Shown here: positions 24,948 to 41,257 of the stretch, in pieces | Numbering within the stretch: position 1 is the first letter of the stretch | Layout of the letters: each line of letters starts with the position of its first letter | DNA from: Rutidosis leptorrhynchoides | Lineage: Eukaryota; Streptophyta; Magnoliopsida; Asterales; Asteraceae | Assembly (NCBI RefSeq): GCF_046630445.1 | Contig: NC_092333.1 | Coordinates: forward strand, 716,402,001-716,466,000 | DNA: 64,000 bases | Reading direction: 5' to 3' | The notes under the pieces: generated by a model | The model's database searches: none | Told to the model about the DNA's origin: nothing | Seen by the model: the letters and a program-made list of their open reading frames with translations, nothing else | Position numbers and translations under genes: made by a program

Positions 24948-27900
24948 CTTTTTCTCTGTTCGTATCTTCTGTTTATTAATGAAGATTATCTCCTTAAACA
25001 TTCGTGGGTTCGGGTCCGGGAAAGAAAGTAAATTTGGTGATGCTAAAAGCTTATGTTTCGTAGAAAGGCCCTCTATTCTAGCGTTGCAAGAAACGAAATG
25101 TCATAAACTAGTCGACAATTAGTTATTCGGGCTTTGGGGTTCTATTGATTGTGGGTATGTTCAAAAAGAAATGGTTGGTAAGTCGGGCGGACAATTATTA
25201 ATTTGGGATAAAAACATCTTCGAGGTTTCTAGTGAGTTAATTGGTGACTTTTTTATTGCTATACGGGGAAAATGGAAAAAGTCAGGTAATGAATCGATTA
25301 TTGTCAATGTGTACGGTCCGCATGATGACGCTAACAAATGTAAATTTTGGGATTCGCTGGACAAGATTTTGTGTATTGATGGTGTGTCGTGGGTCATTTG
25401 TGGGGACTTTAACGAGGTTAGAGATAAGTCGGAAAGATTGAATTGTGAATTTTATGATAATCGGGCTAAGAGGTTTAACGAGTTCATTGACAGAAATAGT
25501 TTAGTGGACATTCCTTTGGGTGGGAGGAAATTTACTAGGGTTAGTGATGATGGGATGAAAATGAGTAAGCTAGATAGATTCTTGGTTTCAGACGACTTTC
25601 TTAAACTTTGGACCGATCTAAAAGTGGTGGCTTTAGATATAAGTGTATCGGACCATTGTCCTATTTCGTTGTCGGATGGTGAGGTGGATTTTGGGCCTAA
25701 ACCGTTCAAAATCTTTGATGATTGGTTCGTGGTTAAAGGTATTGACAAGGTTATTGCCGATTCTTGGTCTGGTCCAATGGGGGGTAACCGGAAAGATTGC
25801 GTTTTCTGTAACAAGTTAAAAAGATTAAAAGGTGACCTTAAAGAATGAAGTAAAGTTCACTTTGGTAAGCTTGATAGTGAGATTGAGTCGGTTAAAAAGG
25901 TAGTAACGGATCTTGAATTGAAAGCTGAAGTAGGTTGTTTGAATGATGAAGAGCGAGCTAAATGGCTAACCTCGAGAAAAACATGGATGGAAAAGGAAAA
26001 AATTAAGACAGGGATGCTAAAGCAGAAAGCTCGTGTTCGATGGATGACTGATGGAGACGAAAACTCAAAATATTTCCATAATTCCTTAAAGAGAAAATAT
26101 AATAAAAACAACATCCGGGGGATTAATGTTAACGGGTCTTGGTGTGAAAATCCTAATACAATCAAAGAAGTTGCTTTCAACCATTTTAAGAGCATTTTCG
26201 AGGTGCATAATTCGGATGGACCAAGCCTTGAAGGGCTGTTTTCTGAATTGATTTCATCAGCGGATAATGAGCTCTTAGAAGCTCACTTCACGGAAGAGGA
26301 AATTTGGGAATCGGTCAAATGTTGTGGTAGTTCGAAGGCCCCGGGACCGGATGGGTTCAACTTTGGTTTTTTCAAAAAGTTTTGGTCCATAATCAAAGAT
26401 GATTTGATAGGTGCAATCAACTGGTTTTGGGTTTTTGGTGAGTTTTCAAAGGGTTGCAATGCTTCTTTTGTTTCCCTTATTCAGAAGAAATCGGATCCGC
26501 TGAGTTTTAGTGATTATCGTCCGATTAGTCTTATATGCAGTTATTATAAAATTATCGCGAAAATGTTGTCCTTGAGAATTCGTAAAGTGGTACCTCGTCT
26601 TATAGGGATGGAACAAAGTGCGTTTCTTGGGGGTAGATATATTCTTGATGGTGCGTTAGTTGCTAATGAAGTAGTCGAAGATCTTAAAAGAAACAAAAAG
26701 CACGGCCTAATTTTTAAGGTAGACTTCGAGAAAGCCTTTGATTCACTTAATTGGGATTATCTTCTTGAAGTGATGAAATGTATGGGGTTCGGTACCAAAT
26801 GGTGCAAGTGGATTTCCTCGTGTCTTAAATCGGCTACAATCTCCATTCTCATAAACAGGTCTCCGACAAGTGAGTTTAATCTTAAAAGGGGAGTTCGCCA
26901 AGGTGATCCTTTATCGCCTTTTCTTTTTATTATTGCAGCGGAGGGACTTAATATCCTAACGAAAGTGGCGGTTGAGAGAGGGATGTATAAAGGGGTGGAG
27001 GTGGGTAAAGATAAAGTCGTCATCTCCCATTTGCAATATGCGGATGATACGATTTTTTTTGGTGAATGGAGTAGACGTAATGCGCGAAATTTAATGTACT
27101 TGTTGGAATGTTTTGAACGGGCTTCGGGGTTGAAGGTTAATTATAATAAAAGTCAATTATTTGCGATAGGCATTAGTAATGATAATGTGGAGGCTCTTGC
27201 GTCTTGGTGTTCGTGTCTCGGCGGTCGATTGCCTTTCATGTATTTGGGTATTCCCGTGGGTAATAGGATGAAGAAATTGAATGATTGGTCCCCGGTGATC
27301 GAGAAATTTAACAAGAGGTTAGCAGATTGGAGAGCAAAAATGATTTCTTTCGGTGGACGGTTAACTTTAGTTAAGTCGGTTCTCTCTAGCCTACCTCTCT
27401 ATTACTTCTCGCTCTTTCGTGCCCCTACTTGTGTGCTTAATTCTCTCGAGAGTGTGAGACGGAATTTTTTTTGGGGCGGGACGGGTTCTAATTCTAAAAT
27501 GTCATGGGTTAAGTGGGAAAAAAACCTTCTTCCTCACGAAGAAGGAGGTTTAAATATCATGTCCTTAAAAAGTAAAAATTTGGCTCTTCTTTGTAAGTGG
27601 TGGTGGAGGTTTAAGACCGAAACTAACACTTTGCGGGTCACCGTTATTCGTAGCATTTATGGTTCTAATGGAGGTCTTGTACTTGGTAACGGACTTGCCC
27701 GGAATCCAAACGCTAGCCTTTGGAATTCTATTTGTGATGCAGGAAAACATGTGGACGGGTTAGGGATTTCTTTCTCTAATTCTTTCATACGCTCAATCGG
27801 GGATGGGAAAAGCACTTCTTTTTGGGATGACATTTGGGTGGGGAACGCAAGCTTTAAGGACAGATTCAAAAGACTACACAGGCTAGAGATCGACAAAGAT

Positions 27901-28800
27901 ATCAAAATCAGTAGCAAAATCGAAGAATTTAAGGGTGATGGGCTCGGCAATTGGGCCTATCCACCGATGGGCCGAACGAATAGTGAACTAAATGAGTTAC
28001 GTGATACTGTTCGGAACTTGCAGGTGACCGAAGGTAAAAAAGACTGTTGGAGCTGGAATCTTAATTCGAAGGGCATTTATACGGTCAAGGAATGTTCGGT
28101 TATTGTTGACAAAATCATTCTACCACGTGCGGTTAATTCTATTGAGTCGTTGCGAAATGGTTTGGTTCCAAAAAAAGTGGAGGTGTTTATTTGGCGGGCG
28201 AGATTAGGACGTATACCGGTAAGATTCGAGTTAGATAAACGGGGCATCGACTTGAATAGTGTGAGATGCCCGATTTGTGATGGTGACATTGAGACGGTGG
28301 AGCATATACTTTTTTCTTGTCAAGTGGCAAAAGACATTTGGGCTAAAGTTCTTAAATGGTGGGGGTATAATTCGGCTATATTCGGGTTTGAGGATATTTT
28401 TAATGGTACTTTCGGTTGTGTAGCACAGGATCATAAAAAGAATCAATGGCAAGCGGTATGTTGGGTGGTTTGTTACATTCTATGGAAGAATAGAAATGCA
28501 AAGGTGTTCAAGAATAAGCTCGAGACGGTCCCATCTTTATTTAGCGAGGTTCAAGTTCTTTCATATGATTGGATTTCACGACGTTGCAAGGGTCATATTA
28601 TGGATTGGCTACAATGGTTCTCACACCCTTAGTTTTAACCTCTTTTGTTAGTTGCAATCTTTGCAATTAGCTTAAGGCGATGTAATTTGTTTTCCTTATT
28701 TCTTTCGTGATGTATCGTGCTGTTAAGGTTGACCAGTCAACCATGTACTATTCGTGTTTGTTTAATATAAGTCTTTCTTGCTTTTCAAAAAAAAAAAAAT
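24948..28800 (+). mobile_element. L1-type LINE inserted in element E
   Basis: A non-LTR retrotransposon on the plus strand with one long ORF2-like frame (24979-28632) and a poly(A) end at 28787-28799. No ORF1 is present: the frame starts about 30 bp from the left junction, so the copy is probably 5'-truncated. AGTGT at 24943-24947 and 28801-28805 may be the target duplication. That match is short, so the left boundary is uncertain by some tens of bases. The insertion splits copy I of the second frame of E. Confidence 0.85.
24979..28632 (+). pseudogene. LINE ORF2: endonuclease and reverse transcriptase, two in-frame stops
   Basis: A single frame of 1217 codons encodes an L1-type ORF2 protein that nicks target DNA and copies LINE RNA. 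The endonuclease part shows SLNIRGFG, LALQETK, ICGDFNEV and VSDHCPIS (about residues 5-220). Reverse transcriptase follows with GPDGFNFGFF, DYRPISL, FEKAFDSLNWDYL, GVRQGDPLSPF and LQYADDT (about residues 455-690). The C-terminal zinc-binding zf-RVT region has CPICDGDIETVEHILFSC (about residue 1095). The frame is interrupted by TAG at 25120-25122 and TGA at 25846-25848, both in the endonuclease half; from 25849 to 28632 it is open. The start at 24979 was chosen because MKIISLNIRG is the usual endonuclease N-terminus. With only two stops, the insertion looks fairly young. Confidence 0.9.
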
Positions 28801-29218
28801 AGTGTATCTATCACTGCCGTTTTGTTGGAGATAAAATTTGGGAGATATGCCAGTCCATGATGTGAACTGAAGAATTCTTCACCATCCGTTGGAACTTGGA
28901 GAATGCGACCGAAATCAACAAGAGAGTAGCGATAATTTATCCCTTGAAGACTAAAGGAGACTACATTATTCACGAAGTTGAAATTTGCATAAAATTCGCG
29001 AATGAGAGATGGATAAATGGGACCATCAAGAGTGAGAAATGCCTCCCATTGAAGAGTTTTGAATTGTCTCACAAGCTCTGGCATTTGATCGTGGGCAACT
29101 TTTCTTCCTTCACTGATAGGACGTCTAGAGAGAAACCAAGCGTTGTACTTAATTCTCTCTGTAGGATCTGACGGTGGGTCGTATGAGTCCTTTCTTGTTG
29201 GTTCGTTTCCTCTTGCCA
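28801..29218 (-). pseudogene. E second frame, copy I, upstream part
   Basis: On the minus strand a methionine (MARGNEPTRKD) opens at 29218. It is followed by RIKYNAWFLSRRPISEG, a stretch ending LIREFYANFNFV, and YRYSLVDFGRILQVP. The frame reaches the LINE junction at 28800. The order of motifs is the same as in copy II (22859-23740). The domain resembles the plant 'putative plant transposon protein' family (from memory). It belongs to the fossil element E. Confidence 0.55.
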
Positions 29219-30139
29219 TTTTTCTACACAATGACACTTCAGATTAGTTCAAGGTGTATAATTCAATTGTAGGCAATAAGTTTTTCAAACTTTAATTATC
29301 ATCAATACTTAGACGTTTTGATGTTAATGTTCTTCACATTTTCACTCTTCATTAGTGTCAATGAGTTTACAACTAGATTAATATTTTCACAAAGTTCATA
29401 TGTGTTCTAGACTTTTGAGATCATCATCAGCACATGTTTTGACATCTAACATTATTACACTCAATTTGCAACAATGTTGTTTTATATCATATGAACAATG
29501 CTTCTATGAAAATCTAACCTAGATGTATAATGAACCCTAGAATTAGTCATTGTTAAATTAATGCATAGATAGGTACTACTACAATCGTTTCCAAGTTGTT
29601 CTTCAAGAACAATTTTGATTGTTTGCATCAATTCAAGTTTCAACTTACTCTAGTTAGGGTTTCTTCATAACCCTAATTCATCATACAAACATAATTGAAT
29701 GCTAGGAAAGCAAGGATTAATCATACCGAAAGTAGGAATTGAAATTAAAGGAATGAGTGTTCTTCTCCGTGCGGTCGATTTCCTCAGCCGTGTGTAGGTG
29801 TGTGTGTTTTGAAGTGGGTTGAAAAGAAATAAAAGTGAGGGTTTAATTTAATTTAAAACAGAATCAGACCACGCACGGTCGAAGCACGGTCGACCGTGGT
29901 GTTAGCCGTACAGATATTTTTACACGTACAGGACAGGAGTCTGCGGTCGTGTATACGGTCAGCCGTGGTGCTACCGTGGATCCTTCTGATCACTTATTTC
30001 TTCACTTCTTCTTTCTTCGAATGCGTTTTGACGATTCTTAGGTTCTATAGAATACTTGAGGACACGTTTTCTTTTCCTAACATTGAATTATTACATCCTC
30101 CCGATGTTTAATCATCAATGACACGTAATATATAATATC

Positions 30140-30203
<64 letters not shown>

Positions 30204-30414
30204 TATTTAATCATTCACATAGTATACACAAAACGCATCAATCTAGTATTTAGCATGCAATACATATTTTCACATAAACACACAATCCTAAGGCAAGTAA
30301 GCTTCCTACACTAATCTTCTAAAATCATTTTTCAAAAACAATTTTGCATTTGTAAGAAAAACCTTTCATTAATACAAAGTCATTTTGAGAAGGTTATTCT
30401 CATTAGCATTTTGA
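29219..30414 (-). other. Non-coding spacer of element E
   Basis: About 1.2 kb between the second frame and the gag-like frame. It holds a dense cluster of CGGTCGACCGTG-type motifs (29868-29980) and an AT run (30139-30200). No coding signature is seen where a copia pol would be expected. Confidence 0.6.
30139..30200. repeat. (TA)n microsatellite
   Basis: An AT dinucleotide run with two GT interruptions at its left end. Confidence 0.9.
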
Positions 30415-31347
30415 TCATTGATTTTGATTGATTTTAAGATTACCCAATCCTTGACTTATCCCTACCATGGAATTGCTAGCTTGGTCCATTTTTCCCATAT
30501 TCTCAATTTTCCTAATAATAGACAATGGACTTTGATTACAAGATTTGTGTTTGCTAGAGTCGTGACATATATTCATTTCATGTTTATCTCTTGATGAATC
30601 ACAAATAGTTATCCTTTCAAGTTTTCTTTTCAAGGTGTTAATTTCATCAATTAAAACTTTGTTAAGTTGTCTAACTTTGTGTAATTCTTTCTCCAAAAGT
30701 TTTACTTTGTCACGACTACTATCATACACAAATTTAATAGTCTTGTAATCATCTAACAATTCTTCATAATTAGAAGGATAGAATACATGTACCTCATTGC
30801 AATCCATGCTTGAGACATCATCTTCTTTGAATGGAGATTCAACCTCTTCTTCACTTTGACCATCTTGATCCAAAACATTCAAAGAACTCATGAGGCAAAA
30901 GGCTTCATTTCCATTCAACCCTTTTGCTTGAGAATCACCAACCTTTTCCAAATCCTTCCCAATTCCTTTACCCTTTAAACTCCTAGAGTTTAAATTTTCT
31001 TGAGAACATAGTGAATCCCTACATTCTTTAGCACTTTCACATGAAATTATCTTTAACCTTTCTTCACTAGGAAGAATTCCATGAAGTAGTGAAATTGCAT
31101 CAAATTGTTTCAAAACATCATTGTTTTGAAATGTTGACTTCACTAGCCTTGAACTAGCTTGTGGTACAAAGTCTCCTACTTTGATTATTCTCCACAAGTA
31201 GTAATCCTTGGATTTGAGATAAGACTCAAATATTAATTTCCACACATCAATATTCATCTTATCAAAGATTGGTGCTTCTTTCACCAATTCTTCCAAGTAT
31301 CCCATAGTTTGAGTTGATCCGAGAATCGTTGACTCAAGTTTTTGCAC
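30415..31347 (-). CDS. gag-like protein of element E
   Basis: An open frame of 310 residues on the minus strand, 68 bp after the primer site. The N-terminal part, FDKMNIDVWKLIFESYL then DYYLWRIIKVGDFVP, is the usual start of plant copia Gag (UBN2/DUF4219-type). The middle has an acidic stretch (EEEVESPFKEDD). It is followed by a predicted coiled coil of about 70 residues (NYEELLDDY to NTLKRKLERI). No CCHC zinc knuckle is visible and no pol follows, so it would serve at most as a structural protein of a non-autonomous element. It is a fossil part of element E, open as seen here. Confidence 0.65.
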   Translation of the reverse strand: MQKLESTILGSTQTMGYLEELVKEAPIFDKMNIDVWKLIFESYLKSKDYYLWRIIKVGDFVPQASSRLVKSTFQNNDVLKQFDAISLLHGILPSEERLKIISCESAKECRDSLCSQENLNSRSLKGKGIGKDLEKVGDSQAKGLNGNEAFCLMSSLNVLDQDGQSEEEVESPFKEDDVSSMDCNEVHVFYPSNYEELLDDYKTIKFVYDSSRDKVKLLEKELHKVRQLNKVLIDEINTLKRKLERITICDSSRDKHEMNICHDSSKHKSCNQSPLSIIRKIENMGKMDQASNSMVGISQGLGNLKINQNQ

Positions 31348-31401
31348 AAAACGAATTTTGACTCTTTCGCGATCGTTTATAGCGCAATGATTTGAGCAAC
31401 C

Positions 31402-31413
31402 GCTCTGATACCA
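31402..31413 (-). other. Primer binding site of element E
   Basis: On the minus strand this reads TGGTATCAGAGC, the exact initiator-Met tRNA primer complement used by many plant LTR elements. It lies two bases inside the 5' LTR end at 31416. Confidence 0.85.
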
Positions 31414-31415
31414 AT

Positions 31416-32770
31416 TGTAAGTAACTAGAGGGGGGTGAATAGTTACTTAATACGTTTTTAACACTTTTTCGATTGATCACCAAATTTGATTTAACTTTGA
31501 TCAACCAACTCAACTCAAACTTGATGTGTGTAGTGTATATGTTCAAAATGATAAATGAAGTAATGTAAAGAACATAGACACAAGGATTTATAGTGGTTCG
31601 GGTGGATGTTAACTAATCTACCTTAATCCACTCCCCGATTACACTAATCTGGATTTGTTGCTTCACTAAGCACTTTTCTCCAAACCCGGTGGAGATCCGA
31701 TTTACAAGTCTTCAACTTCTTTGGTAGACAACAAACCTAATCTTTCTATACCTTTGAAAGATCAACTCCAACCTAGATCAACTTGTCTTCACCTTGGACA
31801 AGTATTAATCTCCAAATAAGATTAATCAACTTCCTAAGTCCCTTTAAGGAAGTAGATCACTAAGCTAGCCTATGCTTCTACTAATTGAAGTTACAAGACT
31901 TATACACATTGCAATGTTGATCCTAAGACAATACTAGGACATACATTACATTAAGTAAACTCACAAGATAAATGATTTTGATTAGTAAGTTTACAACAAC
32001 CCAATTCTATATCTATAAGATCATATAATCTTCTCTTGCTTGATCACATTTGAGTAGTAATTGATGCACTTATGATCACTGGAAATAAGCCTTTGAAATA
32101 TGAAAGAGGGTCTCCTTTAAATGCTCTTAAATGTTTGCATTTTATAGTGAGATTCAAAAAATAGCCGTTGACACACGGTTGCCATCACGGTTGACCGTGG
32201 TGCGACCGTGCGTGCTCCAATCCAAATTTGGTATCCGTTGTATAGCCGTTTGACTCAAATTTGAACACCACATTTTGGCACCTTTACTCCTTCTAGCACC
32301 TGAAAAAGAAACCAAACATCCTATACAAGTACTATATGCATTAAGTGTGGGAGATTTGGTCTTAATGCATGAAAATGACTAATCATTCCAAAAGTGGCAA
32401 ACCCAACATTCTTGAAGAAGTGTCTTGATTGATATTTTGGGAAATCTCAGTTTGGTCAAGACTTAGTTAGTCACTTTAATGCCCTTGGTTCAATTCTAAA
32501 GATTAGTCACTATGTCATTAATCTCCTAGTTTCAATTAATCACAAGTCATGTCCTTTTTGAGATGAATTAGAGATTAATTGAATTATATCTCTATAAGAT
32601 AATCATGAAGTATGTAGAGACATTAAAGTTAAGTTATTCTTGAATAAGTAATCACACTTAGTTACTTAGACTAGATCAAAAAGACAATTGACTATAATTT
32701 CATTGTGAACCATTTTACACTTAATCTATTGGAGTAGGTTATTTACTTGAATCCAAACTAATGAGCACAT
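31416..32770 (-). repeat. 5' LTR of element E, left piece
   Basis: On the plus strand it starts TGTAAGTAACTAG. The section from 31985 matches the 3' LTR from 20756. The first 569 bp are seen only here. It ends at the D insertion point with CACAT (32766-32770). Confidence 0.85.
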
Positions 32771-36319
<3,549 letters not shown>

Positions 36320-36353
36320 TACCTACCCGTTGAATAAATTTCGTCCCGAAATT

Positions 36354-39300
36354 TTAAGCAGTTGGAGGTGTTGACGTATCTTCTGGAAATAAGTGCGGGT
36401 ATTTCTTCTTCATCTGATCTTCTCATTCCCAGGTGAACTCAGGTCCTCTATGAGCATTCCATCGAACTTTAACAATTGGTATCTTGTTTTGCTTAAGTCT
36501 TTTCACCTCACGATCCATTATTTCGACGGGTTCTTCGATGAATTGAAGTTTTTCGTTGATTTGGATTTTGTCTAACGAAATAGTGAGATCTTCTTTAGCA
36601 AAACATTTCTTCAAATTTGAGACGTGGAAAGTGTTATGTACAGCCACGAGTTGTTGTGGTAATTCAAGTCGGTAAGCAACTGGTCCGACACGATCAATAA
36701 TCTTGAATGGTCCAATATACCTTGGATTTAATTTCCCCCGTTTACCAAATCGAACAACGCCTTTCCAAGGTGCAACTTTAAGCATGACTATCTCTCCAAT
36801 TTCAAATTCTATATCTTTTCTTTTAATGTCCGCGTAGCTCTTTTTTCTACTTTGGGCGGTTTTCAACCGTTGTTGAATTTGGATGATCTTCTCGGTAGTT
36901 TCTTGTATTATCTCCGGACCTGTAATCTGTCTATCCCCCACTTCACTCCAAAAAATCGGAGACCTGCACTTTCTACCATAGAGTGCTTCAAACGGTGCCA
37001 TCTCAATGCTTGAATGGTAGCTATTGTTGTAGGAAAATTCTGCTAACGGAAGGTGTCGATCCCAACTGTTTCCAAAATCAATAACACATGCTCGTAGCAT
37101 GTCTTCAAGCGTTTGTATCGTACTTTCGCTCTGCCCATCAGTTTGTGGATGATAAGCAGTACTCATGTCTAGACGAGTTCCTAATGCTTGCTGTAATGTC
37201 TGCCAGAATCTTGAAATAAATCTGTCATCCCTATCAGAGATAATAGAGATTGGTATTCCATGTCTAGAGACGACTTCCTTCAAATACAGACGTGCTAACT
37301 TCTCCATCTTGTCATCTTTTCTTATTGGCAGGAAGTGTGCTGATTTGGTGAGACGATCAACTATTACCCAAATAGTATCAAAACCACTTGCAGTCCTTGG
37401 CAATTTAGTGATGAAATCCATGGTAATGTTTTCCCATTTCCATTCCGGGATTTCGGGTTGTTGAAGTAGACCTGATGGTTTCTGATGCTCAGCTTTGACC
37501 TTAGAACACGTCAAACATTCCCCTATATATTTAGCAACATCGGCTTTCATACCTGGCCACCAAAAATGTTTCTTGAGATCTTTGTACATCTTACCCGTTC
37601 CAGGATGTATTGAGTATCTGGTTTTATGAGCTTCTCTAAGTACCATTTCTCTCATATCTCCAAATTTTGGTACCCAAATTCTTTCAGCACTATACCGGGT
37701 TCCGTCTTCTCGAATATTAAGATGCTTCTTCGATCCTTTGGGTATTTCATCCCTTAAGTTTCCCTCTTTTAAAACTCCTTGTTGCGCCTCCTTTATTTGA
37801 GTAGTAAGGTTAGTGTGAATCATTATATTCATAGCTTTTACTCGAATAGGTTCTCTGTCCTTTCTGCTCAAGGCGTCGGCTACCACATTTGCCTTCTCCG
37901 GGTGGTAACGAATCTCAAAGTCATAATCATTCAGCAATTCAATCCACCTGCGCTGCCTCATGTTCAGTTGTTTCTGATTAAATATGTGTTGAAGACTTTT
38001 GTGGTCGGTATATATAACACTTTTGACCCCATATAAGTAATGCCTCCAAGTCTTTAATTCAAAAACAACCGCGCCTAATTCCAAATCATGCGTCGTATAA
38101 TTCGGCTCGTGAATCTTCAATTGTCTAGACGCATAAGCAATTACTTTCGTTCATTGCATTAATACACAACCGAGACCTTGCTTTGAGGCATCACAATATA
38201 TCACAAAATCATCATTCCCTTCAGGTAATAACAATATAGGTGTTGTAGTTAACTTTTTCTTCAACAATTGAAACGCTTTTTCTTGTTCATCCTTCCATTC
38301 AAATTTCCTCCCTTTATGCGTTAATGCAGTCAAGGGTTTTGCTATTTTGGAAAAATCTTGGATGAATCTCCTGTAATAACCAGCTAGCCCTAAAAATTGG
38401 CGTATGTGTTTCGGAGTTTTCGAGGTTTCTCACTTTTCAACGGTTTCAATCTTTGCTGGATCCACTTGAATACCTTCTTTGTTCACTATATGACCGAGGA
38501 ATTGAACTTCTTCCAACCAAAATACACACTTTAAAAACTTAGAAGTTTTTCTTTTCTTAACAACTCTAGCACTTTTCTCAAATGTTCTTCATGCTCTTGG
38601 TCATTCTTTGAGTAAATAAGTATGTCATCGATGAAAACAATGATAAACTTGTCAAGGTATGGTCCACACACTCGGTTCATGAGGTCCATGAACACAGCTG
38701 GTACGTTAGTCAACCCAAACGGCATAACCATAAACTCGTAATGACCGTAACGCATCTTAAAAGCAGTCTTTGGAATATCATCCTCCTTCACCCGCATTTG
38801 ATGATACCCAGAATGTAAATAAATCTTTGAATAAATCGACGAGCCTTGTAGTTGATCAAATAAGTCGTCGATTCTCGGTAGTGGGTAGCGGTTCTTGATG
38901 GTAAGTTTGTTCAACTCTCGGTAGTCGATACACAACCTAAATGTACCATCCTTCTTCTTGACAAACAAAACAGGAGCTCCCTACGGTGATGTGCTTAGTC
39001 GAATAAAACCACGCTCTAAAAGTTCCTATAACTGACTTTGTAATTCTTTCATTTCGCTGGGTGCGAGTCTGTATGGAGCACGAGCTATTGGTGCAGCTCC
39101 TGGTACAAGGTCTATTTGAAATTCAACGGATCGATGTGGGGGTATTCCCGGTAATTCTTTCAGAAATACATCGGGAAATTCTTTTGCGACGGGAACATCA
39201 CTAATATTCTTTTCTTCAGGTTTAACTTTCTTGATGTGTGCTAGAATGACGTAACAACCTTTTCTTATTAGTTTTTGCGCCTTCAAACTACTAATAAGGT

Positions 39301-40927
39301 TTAATTTCGCGTTGTTCTTTTCTCCGTACACCATTAAAGGTTTTCCCTTTTCACGCATAATGCGAATCGCATTTTTGTAACAAACGACCTCTGCTCTCAC
39401 CTTTTTCAACCAGTCCATACCAATTATTACATCAAAACTCCCTAACTCGACTGGTATTAAATCAATTTTAAACATTTCATCCCCCAGTTTAATTTCTCTA
39501 TCCCGACATATATTATCTGCTGAAATTAATTTACCGTTTGCTAATTCGAGTAAAAATTTACTATCCAAAGGCGTCAATGGGAAACTTAATTTAGCACAAA
39601 AATATCTACTCATATAGCTTCTATCCGCACCCGAATCAAATAAAACATAAGTAGATTTATTATCAATAAGAAACGTACCCGTAACAAGCTCCGGGTCTTC
39701 CTGCGCTTCTGTCGTATTAATATTGAAAACTCTTCTGCGGCCCTGCCCATTAGTATTCCCCTGATTTGGGCAATTACTTCTAATGTGGCCCGGTTTTCCA
39801 CATCCGTAACAAACAAAGGCGGCATTACTTGTTTTGCCACTATCTGTTCCTTTAGTTCTGCTAAACTTTGGTCCGTAGACCTCACACTTTTTCGCACCAT
39901 GGCCAGTTCTTTTACACTTGGTGCAAAATGTCGTGCAGAACCCATTCTTGTGGTACTCTTCACACCTTTGGCATTTTTGGTTTTTGTTGCTGTTGTTGTT
40001 ATTGAGGTTGTTGTTGAGATTGTTATTGTTGTTGGAACGGTTGTTGTAGTTGTTGTTGTTATTAGGACGTTTGTTGTAGTTATTGTTAGGATTATGGTTA
40101 TTGTTGCGATTGTTGTTGCGGTTGTGGTTGTAATTGTTGTTGTTGTTGTTGTTGTATTGGTGACCCTTGTCAATGGTTTCTTCCCACTTTCTCTTGAGTT
40201 GTTTCGTGTTGGCTTCTTCGGCCGTTTGCTCTTTAATTCTTCCCTCAATCTGATTTATGAGTTTATGAGCCATTCTACTTGCCTTTTGTATGGAAGCGGG
40301 CTCGTGTGAACTCACATCTTCTTGAATCCTTACTGGTAACCCTTTTACAAACGCGTCGATCTTCTCTTCTTCATCTTCGAATGCTCCCGGACACAATAGG
40401 CACAACTCTGTGAATCGTCGTTCATATGTGGTAATGTCGAACCCTTGTGTTCGTAACTCCCTAAGTTCTACCTTGAGTTTATTGACTTCGTTTCTAGGAC
40501 GGTACTACTCGTTCATCAATTGCTTGAATGCCGACCACGGTAGTGCGTAAGCAGCATTTTGTCCTACCTGTTCAAGATAGGTGTTCCACCACGTTAACGC
40601 AGTACCTGTAAAGGTATGCGTAGCGTACTTAACTTTGTCCTCTTCAGTACACTTACTTATGGCAAACACCGATTCGACTTTCTCGGTCCACCGTTTCAAT
40701 CCAATTGGTCCTTCAGTTCCATCAAATTCCAAAGGTTTGCAGGCAGTGAATTCTTTGTAGGAGCATCCTACACGATTTCTTATGGAATTAGTTCCACTGC
40801 TAGATCCAGAGTTATTGTTATTTTGCATCGCATCCTGTACTACGGCTATGTTTGCTGCAAGGAAAACATGGAAGTCTTCCTCGCTCATGTTCAAATTCTG
40901 ACGAGTCGCGGGTGTCATTTCCTTCAA
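36354..40927 (-). pseudogene. gag-pol region of element D (broken)
   Basis: Fossil gag-pol in the same order as in element A, read on the minus strand. Gag starts near 40918-40927 (MKEMTPATR). An Asn-rich stretch lies near 39980-40170, and the zinc knuckle CYGCGKPGHIRSNC near 39780-39830. The protease motif LFDSGADRSY lies near 39625. Reverse transcriptase spans about 38530-38970 with FIDDIL near 38630. RNase H follows, then integrase at about 36950-37620 with the HHCC finger and ISDRDDRF. A chromodomain-like end lies near 36380-36530. About five breaks prevent a full product. The sequence is close to element A but not identical. Confidence 0.9.
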
Positions 40928-41049
40928 AAATAGCCAAAAGAATTGAGTTAATCATATATAATTTAAGAGTAGTCAATAGTATCTCGTAGCATTATATGAA
41001 CTTATTTATAAAAGCTTTTTCTTCATATTAGCATTTTATAGTTTTAATT

Positions 41050-41066
41050 CGGGTAGTACCTACCCG
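41050..41066 (-). promoter_or_regulatory. Short perfect hairpin upstream of gag (element D)
   Basis: On the plus strand this reads CGGGTAG-TAC-CTACCCG, a 7-bp perfect stem with a 3-nt loop, about 130 bp before gag as in element A. One arm plus flank matches the 3' LTR junction of D (36319-36332). Confidence 0.6.
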
Positions 41067-41257
41067 TTAAGTTCATACTTACTAGCTACTATACAACTCA
41101 ACTACTACGCTTATATATGAAAAACTTATTACAATAATATTTCGCGTTCAAACCTTTACACAATATTTTACAAACATACAATACCACTATTATACATATA
41201 GGATGAAATATAGCACATAATATCTTTGCTACTCGGCAGCTATAAAGGCATTTCTAG

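Noticed and set aside
25452-25814. Antisense open frames over the LINE (also 25857-26195, 26757-27023, 27657-27950)
   Set aside because: Shadows of the strongly supported LINE ORF2 on the plus strand.
29896-30111. Plus-strand open frame of 71 residues in E
   Set aside because: It overlaps the palindromic CGGTCGACC cluster and non-coding E sequence, with no protein similarity.
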